DNA of 64,000 nucleotides from an uncultured Eudoraea sp. (GTDB lineage: Bacteria > Bacteroidota > Bacteroidia > Flavobacteriales > Flavobacteriaceae). The notes below the pieces were generated by a model that did not search any database, was not told where the DNA came from, and saw only the letters and a list, made by a program, of their open reading frames with translations. Position numbers and translations under genes: made by a program. The stretch spans positions 146,151 to 210,150 of the forward strand of contig CAMYIE010000004.1 of NCBI GenBank assembly GCA_947258405.1, read 5' to 3'. This document shows, piece by piece, positions 19,181 through 27,478 of this stretch; position 1 is the stretch's first letter; every line of letters starts with the position of its first letter.

Positions 19181-19870
19181 TCACTTGCTCAATAGTTCAA
19201 GTGTCCTGGGTAAAATGGCTTCCACCCATGCCTGATACTGTGCACCACTGGGGTGTAAATCATCTGCCGCCAAAGCGCCAGGGGAATCACCCAACTCACG
19301 AGAAATTTCTGTTATGTTGATAAAGGTGATACCCTCAGCCTGGCAACGATCGGAGATATGGGCATTATACTCATCTAACTCCGCACCAATCTGTTCGGCA
19401 TTGGTTCTGCCAAAAGGCGTCACCCCATAATCCGGGATAGAAACCACAATAACACCGTCTTTGCCTTTTGCAATTTGTATTGCGGTATCCAATAGTTGGT
19501 TAAACTGGTTGGTGAAGACCGAAAAATCTAGATTTTGAAATTGATTATTAACGCCAATAAGAAGCGAAACCAGGTCAAATTCTCCAATTTCTGATTCATT
19601 CACAGCCGTAATCAGATTTCCCGTAGTCCAGCCGGTCTGTGCAATGATTTGAAAACGCTCTACCTCAAAATTGTTTTCCTCGAGGCCAACGATCAATTGG
19701 TTGGGCCATCTTTCCAGGATATTTACACCTTGACCGATGGTATAGGAATCACCCAGGGCCAGATAGTTGATCATTATGGGGTTCTCCTCCTGAGAGTAAT
19801 CCTGTCCTTTAGCTCTGTCGGTGCAGGATAGCTGACTAAAAATCAGAAAAATCAATAGAAGTCTTTTCAT
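19181..19870 (-). CDS. SGNH/GDSL hydrolase lipoprotein
   Basis: 229 aa from ATG at 19870, which opens a lipoprotein signal (MKRLLLIFLIFSQLSC). The SGNH blocks are clear: ALGDSYTIGQGV (Ser nucleophile), the Gly in TGWTTGNL, Asn in IGVNNQF and the DDLHPSG Asp-His pair. Such enzymes are esterases or lipases, including carbohydrate deacetylases. It is probably periplasmic and possibly shares an operon with the mutarotase-like gene 29 bases downstream. Confidence 0.9.
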   Translation of the reverse strand: MKRLLLIFLIFSQLSCTDRAKGQDYSQEENPIMINYLALGDSYTIGQGVNILERWPNQLIVGLEENNFEVERFQIIAQTGWTTGNLITAVNESEIGEFDLVSLLIGVNNQFQNLDFSVFTNQFNQLLDTAIQIAKGKDGVIVVSIPDYGVTPFGRTNAEQIGAELDEYNAHISDRCQAEGITFINITEISRELGDSPGALAADDLHPSGAQYQAWVEAILPRTLELLSK

Positions 19871-20010
19871 AGCATCTGTCAATGGCATAATTTTTCAACT
19901 GGGAATATAGTCACTTAATCAGTTTCTCCTGCAAATTCAAAGGGATTTTAGGATTTAATATGAATGGATAATATCGCACGCTGCTATTTATAGATTTACC
20001 CTCATACAAT

Positions 20011-20046
20011 AAAAATACCCGTTGGGCTGATCCCAGCCCAACGGGT
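20011..20046 (-). terminator. Strong rho-independent terminator of aquaporin gene
   Basis: A perfect 12-pair stem (20017-20028 with 20035-20046, acccgttgggct) with a 6-base loop is followed on the minus strand by ATTTTTATT. It lies 33 bases past the aqpZ stop. Confidence 0.92.
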
Positions 20047-20078
20047 GTAAAACTTTTACAAATGGCATAACAGTGCCT

Positions 20079-20765
20079 TTAGTCAGTCTCTGGCGACAAA
20101 TACTTATAGACCAGTCCGGCCAGAATAGCCCCAATAATCGGGGCGACCCAGAACAGCCATAATTGACCAATTGCCCAGTCTCCCGCAAAGAGGGCCTGGC
20201 TTGTACTACGAGCCGGGTTAACAGAGGTGTTGGTTACAGGGATACTGATCAGGTGAATCAGGGTAAGTCCTAAACCAATCGCCAGGCCGGCTAAACCTTT
20301 GGGGGCTTTGGAATGGGTTGCTCCTAAGATAATTATGAGGAACATAAAGGTCATTGTGATTTCTGTGATCAGGGCTGCTTTCATACCATATCCGCCAGGG
20401 GAGTGTTCACCGTATCCATTGGCTGCAAATCCTCCAATTTCAAAGCCGGGTTTTCCGCTTGCAATAAGGTAAAGAATGGCAGCACCGGCTAGTCCGCCTA
20501 GCACCTGTGCGATAATATAAGGGATCAACTCTTTTTTGTCGAATCGCCCGCCCATCCATAGTCCGATGGACACAGCAGGGTTTAAATGGCATCCTGAAAT
20601 ATGACCTATAGCATAGGCCATAGTGAGTACCGTGAGTCCGAAGGCGAGAGCCACACCGGCAAAGCCAATGCCCAATTCAGGATATGCTGCCGCCAAAACA
20701 GCACTGCCACATCCCCCAAGTACCAACCAAAGGGTACCGATAAATTCTGCGAGTAATTTTTTCAT
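20079..20765 (-). CDS. aqpZ: Aquaporin Z
   Basis: 228 aa with six membrane helices and two half-helices. Both NPA boxes are visible: [16 protein letters not shown] (about residue 64) and [13 protein letters not shown] (about residue 185). The His of the second half ([20 protein letters not shown]) and the Arg after the second NPA are the selectivity-filter residues of water-specific aquaporins. It carries water across the cytoplasmic membrane. It is a single gene with its own very strong terminator. Confidence 0.95.
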   Translation of the reverse strand: MKKLLAEFIGTLWLVLGGCGSAVLAAAYPELGIGFAGVALAFGLTVLTMAYAIGHISGCHLNPAVSIGLWMGGRFDKKELIPYIIAQVLGGLAGAAILYLIASGKPGFEIGGFAANGYGEHSPGGYGMKAALITEITMTFMFLIIILGATHSKAPKGLAGLAIGLGLTLIHLISIPVTNTSVNPARSTSQALFAGDWAIGQLWLFWVAPIIGAILAGLVYKYLSPETD

Positions 20766-20885
20766 AATTAAAGATAATTTTGGTTATTAAAGTTAGTATA
20801 GACCATTGTATTTCTTGACTTTTAAATTGTAGTACCGGACACAATAGTTAATGGTTGATTATAAAACTATTCAGGAATAATCTTG

Positions 20886-21341
20886 TCAATCTTCCTGAAC
20901 AACAAATATCTTATTGGTGATCTTCCAGTCCTGGTTGATCTTCTGTAGCGACAAGATATCGATATAAGTGGTTTCCCCCACTTTCATGCTGATTTTTGCC
21001 GAGCTGATTTTTCCATCCACCATATCGATGTTTTGTATCTCCAGAGCACTATTGGCCATGATCTCCGGGGCAAACGGCTCCCTGGAGGCCCATTTTGGAA
21101 TGAGGTCTCTGAAATACCTGTTCACAACGATTTCTTTTCCCTTTTTATCAGTTTCAGGCACTTTCATGGCGCCATTTTCCATATCAAAAGCTCTATGCAG
21201 TAAAACACTGTCCTGATGGATATATCCGTCAAAGTAATTTTTGATCGTGGCGCTGATGAGTGCGGTATCCTCACTATTATCTTGTGCACTTATCGATACC
21301 GAGAACAAAAAAATGGCAAGCCAAACAATTTTATTGACCAT
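20886..21341 (-). CDS. Putative lumazine-binding-like (NTF2-fold) secreted protein
   Basis: 151 aa with a signal peptide (MVNKIVWLAIFLFSVSISAQ). The rest is an NTF2-like cone: ATIKNYFDGYIHQDSVLLHRAF, DMENGAMKVP, FRDLIPKW and C-terminal strands ISMKVGETTYIDILSLQKINQDWKI. This is the pattern of the putative lumazine-binding family, whose real ligand is not established. It starts one base after the stop of the upstream DoxX-like gene, so the two are expressed together. Confidence 0.8.
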   Translation of the reverse strand: MVNKIVWLAIFLFSVSISAQDNSEDTALISATIKNYFDGYIHQDSVLLHRAFDMENGAMKVPETDKKGKEIVVNRYFRDLIPKWASREPFAPEIMANSALEIQNIDMVDGKISSAKISMKVGETTYIDILSLQKINQDWKITNKIFVVQED

Positions 21342-21342
21342 A

Positions 21343-21741
21343 TCAGGCTTTGTTGGGAAAAACTACATTTTGAAGCTTAGGATCGCGTAACCAGGGACTC
21401 AGCCAAACAATGATCCCAAAGAGTACCGGAAAGAGTGTCAGACCAAGAGGGTCGTTATGGATAACATGGGTAGCTACGGCACCGCCCAGCCAGGCAGTTA
21501 GTAACAGACCGCCGATAAAATTGGTTTTCGGCCAGGCATACAACAGTGTTGATACCAACAATACAATTCCCAGGTAGAGAACTGCGCTTTTAGGGATTCC
21601 CAAATCGGTTGAGGCCTTAATGGCCGATTCTGTCTGCAGGATATTGTTCACAGATCCGAGCAAGAACATGAGTATAACAATACCCTGAAGGATATAGGAG
21701 GTCCACAGGCGACCTTTGGAGATTTGATTTGTAGTTTCCAT
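21343..21741 (-). CDS. DoxX-like membrane protein
   Basis: 132 aa with four membrane helices. The DoxX-like pattern is seen in LWTSYILQGIVILMFLLGSVNNI, a central LGIPKSAVLYLGIVLLVSTLLYAWPKTNFIGGLLLTAWLGGAVATHV and a conserved HNDPL after the third helix. Family members are linked to redox or thiosulfate metabolism in some species, but DoxX-like proteins of this kind are mostly unassigned. Almost contiguous with the downstream lumazine-binding-like gene (one base between stop and start). Confidence 0.82.
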   Translation of the reverse strand: METTNQISKGRLWTSYILQGIVILMFLLGSVNNILQTESAIKASTDLGIPKSAVLYLGIVLLVSTLLYAWPKTNFIGGLLLTAWLGGAVATHVIHNDPLGLTLFPVLFGIIVWLSPWLRDPKLQNVVFPNKA

Positions 21742-21841
21742 ATTATTTAGTTTTAGTGCATAATTCGAATCAAATTCCAGTAAAACAGTATCTGTGCATT
21801 CTGGTTGTGTTCAAGATACTGATAAAAAAAAATGATAAGGT

Positions 21842-22273
21842 TTATTTTTCCATATAATATAGATCTAGCCCGGGGGCCCAATAATCCTTTTCTGTATACT
21901 GGAGTGCAAAACCGAATTTCTCAAAAAACCGGTATACCAGCTGGGAAGTCCTTACCACCATTTTTTCTAGTTTTGGATTGGATTCCAGAATTTCCAGGCA
22001 GTGTTCCATAGCTTGTTTGCCCAAACCTCTTCCTGAATATTCCGGATGAAAAAATATCCATGTTATTTGCCCTGTTTTATCTTTCTCATCAAAATAATGC
22101 CCAACACCACCTACAATCCTGTCTTCCAATTTCATAGTCCAGTAAGTGTCGGGATGCCTGTCGAGGTATTGGCTGAAAAGCTGGGCCTCTTTTGGGTCAA
22201 AAAACCCGGGTACGTTCGCCTGGAAGACCACCATCAGTTTATCTTTGTCGGACCTTTTATATTTTCGGATCAT
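21842..22273 (-). CDS. GNAT-family N-acetyltransferase
   Basis: 143 aa. The GNAT acetyl-CoA site is evident: ITWIFFHPEYSGRGLGKQAMEHCL, with the RGLGKQA loop (Q/R-x-x-G-x-G/A). A preceding strand reads IVGGVGHYF, and the C-terminal strand pair includes VYRFFEKFGFALQYTEKDYW. The acceptor substrate is unknown. It is a single gene, 100 bases upstream of the DoxX unit. Confidence 0.87.
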   Translation of the reverse strand: MIRKYKRSDKDKLMVVFQANVPGFFDPKEAQLFSQYLDRHPDTYWTMKLEDRIVGGVGHYFDEKDKTGQITWIFFHPEYSGRGLGKQAMEHCLEILESNPKLEKMVVRTSQLVYRFFEKFGFALQYTEKDYWAPGLDLYYMEK

Positions 22274-22507
22274 TCTTCAAAAATGAAAAATTTATAGGTA
22301 GACCTGGTTATAAGTTATGGTTTTACACTTATTTTCAAACCTCGAGCATTTGGTGACTAATTCATCATAAATTTTGTGTAGTGATTCCCACATAAAAGGC
22401 ATTATTGATCTTTTAAAGATATCGACTTTTTTTTGGGAAGCAGCAACGCCGATTTAGGGTATGTCGGTGACGGATAGGACATTCAATGACCAACGAACTG
22501 GATGAAA

Positions 22508-23305
22508 TCAAGCACCTTCGCCGAACATGATCAGTATAGCTTCGGTAGCTTCTTCAGTTTCATTCCACCACTTATGCATTACGTTGGCAGGTATGTAAAT
22601 AGTATTCCCTTCGGACAATTCTACATTCTGGCCGTCTACCTCACCTTTAGTAGTGCCTTTAATGGCTACGATCAACATAGGAAAAGGGGCGGCCTGTTCA
22701 CGGGCATCATCCCTTACCCGTTCTTCTGGCAATACACGATACCACGCGGTTCTCAGACCAGTCTGATAGTAAAATACGGTAAAATTAGACCCATGGGCGC
22801 GCCGGGTCGTTCCTTGTCCAAATGGGATGATTTCAGGGAAACCCCGGGTCCAAAAGTGAAAAGAAAAAGGATTGATCTCTCCATATTCTTCTATAGAGGG
22901 TTTATATCCTTCCATCATAGTGATACTCATCGGGGTATAGTCGCCTGCAAACGCCTTACCCTGTGCGGTTAAAGCATTGATTTTCCCTTGGTGAATAGCA
23001 TTTAGCGTCTCGGTTTGAATCGAGTATATAAACGTGGGTGATTCTGGTTTTCCATTGTTTAGAAGCACTTCCCATCCGGTTTCGAGTTTCTTCCCAGTTA
23101 CGTTAATGGTCCAGTAACCTTGTTCCGGCACTTCTATTCCAAATATTATGGCCTTCTTGGCATGTCTGTCGTTTCTGTAATCTGCCACATAGGTTTGAAT
23201 AATTTCATCAGCATTCATTACAGTCGTAGATTCTGTTTGGGCATTAGTAGCATAAATAGACAGGGAGCAGATCAGTACTCTTAAAAGATTTTTTGAAGTT
23301 TTCAT
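22508..23305 (-). CDS. Secreted SCP2-like domain fused to a cupin domain
   Basis: 265 aa. A signal peptide (MKTSKNLLRVLICSLSIYATNAQ) is followed by an SCP2-like lipid-carrier segment at about residues 45-125 (AIIFGIEVPEQGYWTINVTG, ILY-type strands, HQGKINALTAQGKAFAGDYTPM). A C-terminal cupin of about residues 165-260 shows GTTKGEVDGQNVELSEGNTIYIPANVMHKWWNE. The cupin keeps one His (MHKWW) of the metal-binding set, and the first GxxxHxH motif is altered (RRAHGSNFTVFYY). The fold assignment is inferred from pattern; the substrate may be a hydrophobic molecule. Confidence 0.68.
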   Translation of the reverse strand: MKTSKNLLRVLICSLSIYATNAQTESTTVMNADEIIQTYVADYRNDRHAKKAIIFGIEVPEQGYWTINVTGKKLETGWEVLLNNGKPESPTFIYSIQTETLNAIHQGKINALTAQGKAFAGDYTPMSITMMEGYKPSIEEYGEINPFSFHFWTRGFPEIIPFGQGTTRRAHGSNFTVFYYQTGLRTAWYRVLPEERVRDDAREQAAPFPMLIVAIKGTTKGEVDGQNVELSEGNTIYIPANVMHKWWNETEEATEAILIMFGEGA

Positions 23306-23434
23306 TTGATCGATGATTTTTTGGTTACTAAAAGTTTCGAAACTGCCTTCGCCGGCAATTCTTCATCATCAAAGGAAATGGAATGAGTAAAAATCCGATC
23401 TTAAAAAAATGGTTTTGTGGAGAAAAGACGAGTA

Positions 23435-24268
23435 TTAGGGGTGAGTAGACAGTTTTTTCTTAATTGCCCTGGCATACTGCTTCGAAACAGGTAACAGATC
23501 GTCATAACCCCTAAGGGTCACCGTCATGCTTCTTAAATTGGAATTCTCAATTATGAAATATTCGGTATTAATTAAATAACGTCTGTGGCAGCGAGAGATC
23601 GGAGATAGGGGGTTAACTATTTGCGATTCGATATTCTTAAGACTGGAACGCAGCACTATTTTCTTGCGCTTATCGGCCGATCTATAGTGAACATCAACAT
23701 AGTTGTCATCGCTGCTGATATAGAAGATGTCGTTGAGGTTCAGATCAATGGTTTTACCTTGTTGAGTGGTCACCCGGTAGGTTTCCCTCGAGGAGAGCTT
23801 TGCAATCCTATTCCGGTTAAAGTACTGCCAGATACCCAATACGAAAAAGGTGACAACGATACCTACTCCCAGAGTACGCAACAGCACCAAAAAAAATTCA
23901 TGCCAGGTGAATTCACCAAAACCGCCCCAAATGTTCTTATATAGAAAATTATTAGCACCCAGGACCACGATGAGTAGGGCATACCATAACAGGGCTTTTC
24001 CCAGTGTCCATTTCCTAAATAGTCTGGGATAAACGCTGGGGATAAACCATTCCATAAAGAGCACGGAGAGAACAAAAAGCGCTCCTATTCCCAGGATAAC
24101 CAGATCGACATACCATACACGGGTATCGTTGCGGATACCAAAAGGATTGTAAAGAAGTATAAAAATGCTGCCACCCAATCCAACCAGGAAGACCCAAAGA
24201 AGATTCTTTTTGCTTTTTGCTGGTCTGGGGAACGGGGTATTGAGAAAGCTGATCAGATTCATTTTCAT
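23435..24268 (-). CDS. LytTR DNA-binding protein with N-terminal membrane domain
   Basis: 277 aa. Residues about 20-150 contain four membrane helices (KKNLLWVFLVGLGGSIFILLY, DLVILGIGALFVLSVLFMEW, ALLWYALLIVVLGANNF, FFLVLLRTLGVGIVVTFFVLG). The C-terminal 100 residues form a LytTR domain (IFYISSDDNYVDVHYR, IVLRSSLKNIESQI, ISRCHRRYLINTEYF). It lacks a receiver domain, so it is a one-component membrane-tethered transcription factor that probably senses a membrane or external cue. It lies 49 bases downstream of the CIA30 gene. Confidence 0.92.
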   Translation of the reverse strand: MKMNLISFLNTPFPRPAKSKKNLLWVFLVGLGGSIFILLYNPFGIRNDTRVWYVDLVILGIGALFVLSVLFMEWFIPSVYPRLFRKWTLGKALLWYALLIVVLGANNFLYKNIWGGFGEFTWHEFFLVLLRTLGVGIVVTFFVLGIWQYFNRNRIAKLSSRETYRVTTQQGKTIDLNLNDIFYISSDDNYVDVHYRSADKRKKIVLRSSLKNIESQIVNPLSPISRCHRRYLINTEYFIIENSNLRSMTVTLRGYDDLLPVSKQYARAIKKKLSTHP

Positions 24269-24317
24269 TGTTACTCCTTAAACAGCACAAGTATATTTAT
24301 TAATAGGTGTTTAGGGA

Positions 24318-24848
24318 TCAATCTACCGCTATGGTGTCGATGAGCAAGCTAAACGATTCAGCCTTTTTATTACCGATGAGAAAGGCGATCTCTTCAATCT
24401 GATTGTGGGAGAAATTAGGTTGATTGAGCTTCCTGCCTCTGAAAGCAGGAATCATCTCTCCCAGAGGGATCTCCACCTCTTCCCATTCGCCGGAGGATTT
24501 AAAATAGGCGATATAGGAATAGTATTCCCCGATGGAGTTTTTAACCCGAAACTGATATCTTTTTCCATCCCCTTTCAATCTGATCTTAATTGTGTTAGAT
24601 GGCTTTACTTCCATAGCTTCGAACCGGTACCGCAATGAGGAAAAACCACCGTTGTTCTCCAAAGAGACCGTGCCTTCATAGAGTCCATGACCTTCGGGTG
24701 TAAGGCGAAGACTGCCTTTCGATCTGCCACCCATCACCCCATCATCTACAACGATCCAATTCTCCAGGCTTGCGTCTTTATTAAAATCAAATATCAATTG
24801 TTCAGTCATGGCTATTATCGTTAATATGAGAACAAGGAGGATCTTCAT
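24318..24848 (-). CDS. CIA30 (NADH:ubiquinone oxidoreductase intermediate-associated) family protein
   Basis: 176 aa. A short hydrophobic N-terminus (MKILLVLILTIIAM) precedes a beta-sandwich with the CIA30/NDUFAF1 pattern: NWIVVDDGVMGGRSKGSLRL, GLYEGTVSLENNGGFSSLR, NTIKIRLKGDGKRYQFRV, IEEIAFLIGNKKAESFSLLIDTIAVD. The bacterial members are carbohydrate-binding-module-like and not proven complex I factors. The gene starts within the stop codon of a possible small upstream ORF and precedes the LytTR gene. Confidence 0.87.
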   Translation of the reverse strand: MKILLVLILTIIAMTEQLIFDFNKDASLENWIVVDDGVMGGRSKGSLRLTPEGHGLYEGTVSLENNGGFSSLRYRFEAMEVKPSNTIKIRLKGDGKRYQFRVKNSIGEYYSYIAYFKSSGEWEEVEIPLGEMIPAFRGRKLNQPNFSHNQIEEIAFLIGNKKAESFSLLIDTIAVD

Positions 24849-25021
24849 GGGCTAGAAATGTATGTTTTGCCAATGCCACAAGATTCACCTGCGGATAAAA
24901 AAGTATCAGTGCAAATGCCAGGGACATTAAGTTCCATAAATATAACAAACAATTCTGCTATTCCTCCAGACAGGCATAGGAAGGCATCGAACCAGCTTTC
25001 ATGTTGAGATTCAGAGTGCAT
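24845..25021 (-). CDS. Possible small single-span membrane protein upstream of CIA30
   Basis: 58 aa from ATG at 25021. The predicted protein starts MHSESQHESW, has one hydrophobic stretch (about residues 12-30: AFLCLSGGIAELFVIFMEL) and ends in a Cys/Gly-rich tail (GICTDTFLSAGESCGIGKTY). Its TGA overlaps the ATG of the CIA30 gene in an ATGA arrangement, and GAAGAG stands just before its start. No family was recognised. It could be a real coupled leader peptide or chance; the overlap is the main argument for it. Confidence 0.35.
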   Translation of the reverse strand: MHSESQHESWFDAFLCLSGGIAELFVIFMELNVPGICTDTFLSAGESCGIGKTYISSP

Positions 25022-25128
25022 CTCTTCGCGGAGATTTTTTATGGTCCGATATCATCTCTTTCATTCAATTATAAATATGGTATATCAATGCAGAAATCCT
25101 GGTCATCTTTGGCCATTCTTTGAAATCT

Positions 25129-25911
25129 TTATTTTGTTTGAAATAGTTCGATGGTATAGTCGAGCAACTCCATACCACCATGATTACCATGGCCCGGAAT
25201 CACAATTTTTAGATCGGGATGGGTATTTTTAATATTTTGAACTGTAGTTGCCCATTCGTCTGTATTGGCATCTGAGAGATTTCCTTTTCCAGCTTGCATG
25301 GCTTTGATCAGGCATCCACCGAATAGTGTTTTTTCAGCTGGGATATAACCGACAATATTGTCTGTGGTATGCCCTGGTCCGAAGTATTCGGCTATCGCCG
25401 ATTCGCTACCTACCCTGATAATGATCTTTTTGTCAAATCCATTTTCTGGTATTACTTCATTATTAACTTTGGCAATTTTAAGGGTGGAATTCGCAGCATA
25501 GGAAGGTATCTGATGCTCATGAAATGCTTTTAATCCACCTAAACAATCCACATGGAAATGGGTGACGAGCACAGCTACGATCTGTTTTTGTTGTTGTTTT
25601 TGAAGCCAGTTGATCAGTTCTGAAGATGCCTTGATATCGGTAGGAGTGTCATAGATTATCGCTTCATTGCCGTTGAGGTATATCATACCATTGCAAGGCA
25701 CATTACCATAGTCATCGGTTTCCAGATATGAGATGTGCTTAAGGATTTTTTCTCCTACTTGTTGTATCACTAATGTTTCAGACTGGTAGAGTTCGATTGA
25801 GGATTTCTCTGATTTACAAACCAGGAATACAAACGAACAGAAGATTAGTATAACGACTCTTTGACCATAAATGGCTTTTCGGTAACCCACCAATGGAAGA
25901 TCAGAACTCAT
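25129..25911 (-). CDS. Subclass B1-type metallo-beta-lactamase homologue
   Basis: 260 aa with an N-terminal hydrophobic export segment (about residues 17-32). The zinc ligands of subclass B1 are all present: His118, His120 and Asp122 (HFHVD), His181 (GPGHTTDN), Cys200 (GGCLIK) and His241 (PGHGNHGG). The Cys and the position of the last His set it apart from the broader MBL-fold hydrolases. Beta-lactam hydrolysis is a reasonable inference but not shown, since distant B1 members may act on other substrates. Its ATG overlaps the stop of the upstream flavin-binding-like gene (ATGA). Confidence 0.85.
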   Translation of the reverse strand: MSSDLPLVGYRKAIYGQRVVILIFCSFVFLVCKSEKSSIELYQSETLVIQQVGEKILKHISYLETDDYGNVPCNGMIYLNGNEAIIYDTPTDIKASSELINWLQKQQQKQIVAVLVTHFHVDCLGGLKAFHEHQIPSYAANSTLKIAKVNNEVIPENGFDKKIIIRVGSESAIAEYFGPGHTTDNIVGYIPAEKTLFGGCLIKAMQAGKGNLSDANTDEWATTVQNIKNTHPDLKIVIPGHGNHGGMELLDYTIELFQTK

Positions 25912-26393
25912 AGTGCGGAGGTCATTTGTCCGAGGTTAATTTTTTCAGCTTTTTTAAATCGCAGTTCACGGACATATTCCATATTCTTCCACAGGTAGGC
26001 GTTTCCTTTTAGCATATTGGTCCCTTTCATTCTACGATTTAAGCGTTTTATCTCTTTTTCAGTGGCTTTTCTTTTCGCACCCAGTTCACCATAGAGTTTG
26101 ATGGCAGGATATTTCGAAAATTTTACATTGAACAGGGATATAATCCAGAAGATCCGGCCGCTATTAACGCCTAAGAGGCATACACTGGGGTTTGTTTTGG
26201 CATGCCGGGGTAGTTTTGAAGGATATTTTTCAAAATAAAACCCGGTTTGATTGTCGTTTAGAAAAAGTGAACCAATAGGCGTTACGGTCGGATTGTTATC
26301 TGAATCAACAGAAGCCACCGAAATATGGAAGTTGGTGCTGAAACTTTTATTAAAGTGCTTTCGAATTTTGTCCCAGTCTTTATTTAGATCCAT
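25908..26393 (-). CDS. Pyridoxamine 5'-phosphate oxidase-family (FMN split-barrel) protein
   Basis: 161 aa. The split-barrel pattern is visible: FSTNFHISVASVDSDNNPTVTPIGSLFLNDNQTGFYFEKYP, HAKTNPSVCLLGVNSGRIFW and a basic C-terminal half ending NMEYVRELRFKKAEKINLGQM. Members bind FMN or F420, or act on haem. No key catalytic residues were singled out, so the cofactor is uncertain. It overlaps the downstream beta-lactamase gene by 4 bases and so is its translational partner. Confidence 0.82.
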   Translation of the reverse strand: MDLNKDWDKIRKHFNKSFSTNFHISVASVDSDNNPTVTPIGSLFLNDNQTGFYFEKYPSKLPRHAKTNPSVCLLGVNSGRIFWIISLFNVKFSKYPAIKLYGELGAKRKATEKEIKRLNRRMKGTNMLKGNAYLWKNMEYVRELRFKKAEKINLGQMTSAL

Positions 26394-26496
26394 GATACTG
26401 CCACAATCTATAACCTAGTAGCTACTAAATTTACTAAAAAAGCGCAAGGATCGATTGTTTAGAAAGTGTATTGATCGAAAAAGCTAAAAGATTTGA

Positions 26497-27351
26497 TTAT
26501 AATTTTTCCTTAATTGCTTTTCTCCAAAAATACAGGGAAAAGACCAGGGTTATCAGGGCGAACATAATTCCATATTCGCCAAACCAAGGCTCGTTTCCCT
26601 CAACTTGTGCGGTTAATGGAGGAAATATTTTCTGAACATAAACATTGCTAACCGCATGAAAGATCACTGCTGGCCAAAGACTGTTGGATTTAAAGGTATA
26701 GTAGGTCATCATAAACGACATCGAGATGATGACAACAAAAAAAACCGCCATCTCGAGGATGATGTTACTCCCGTAAAATACAATAATTGGCCAATGCCAG
26801 GAGGCCCAGACAATTCCACTAACCAGGGAGACTCCGGAGAAAGGGAGCACCTTCCTCAATTCATAAATGAAGAAACCTCGCCAGCCGATTTCTTCTCCTA
26901 AAGTGGTAGCCATGGCCCTTATTACGCCAACAGTCCCTAATAGTACAACCCCCGCAGCAGCTGCTAATTCCGGACTCATGGTACCTATTCCTATTAGTCC
27001 CAGTTCCTGTGCCCATCTTAAAATACCTGTACTATCGGTTATTCCTCCAAATCCGAAAATCCATAAAAACAGATAGGTTATCGCAACATACAATGCAGGA
27101 ATAAAATAGGAAAGGCTGATATATTTTCTTTGAGCCCACTTCCAGGGTAAAGAAGAAATTGATCGCCCATTTAATTTGAGGGTGATAAATGCCGCCAAAG
27201 CCGGACACCACATAAGCCCTCCAATATAGATACTGGAAGGGTAAAGATTTACGATAGCAAAGTGGAATATTGAACTGGTAGCAGTCACAATAGCCAGAAA
27301 AACCAAAATGGTTCTCCAGGCTTTCTTCCGTTCGTCTCCTTGTTTTAGCAT
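26497..27351 (-). CDS. CPBP family intramembrane metalloprotease (second copy)
   Basis: 284 aa, about eight membrane helices. CPBP motifs: TTLGEEIGWRGFFIYEL (EExxxR), SGIVWASWHWPIIVF and FHAVSNVYVQ. Compared with the copy at 7901, it has a longer loop before motif 1 and no close sequence identity, so the two are distant paralogues. Family members include CAAX-processing and bacteriocin-immunity proteases. The gene is 103 bases from the split-barrel gene and probably separate. Confidence 0.88.
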   Translation of the reverse strand: MLKQGDERKKAWRTILVFLAIVTATSSIFHFAIVNLYPSSIYIGGLMWCPALAAFITLKLNGRSISSLPWKWAQRKYISLSYFIPALYVAITYLFLWIFGFGGITDSTGILRWAQELGLIGIGTMSPELAAAAGVVLLGTVGVIRAMATTLGEEIGWRGFFIYELRKVLPFSGVSLVSGIVWASWHWPIIVFYGSNIILEMAVFFVVIISMSFMMTYYTFKSNSLWPAVIFHAVSNVYVQKIFPPLTAQVEGNEPWFGEYGIMFALITLVFSLYFWRKAIKEKL

Positions 27352-27478
27352 TTGATTCTTGTGGCTTGCATATCAGGAAGACGAAGAGCTATTCATTTTG
27401 TTACGGAGTTCCAGCAGACCTGTAGAATTCGATTCGGGTTTCCATGAATTTCATCCCCACAGTCTTCCAGGAGGTATT

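Noticed and set aside
25020..25041. Terminator-like hairpin (atctc/gagat plus six T) on the plus strand
   Set aside because: The stem is only five pairs and no plus-strand gene or transcript precedes it; it overlaps the start of a possible minus-strand small ORF.
25129..25911. Recently acquired resistance gene on a mobile element
   Set aside because: No integron, transposase or insertion sequence is nearby, and the gene is coupled to its neighbour, so it looks like a native chromosomal gene.
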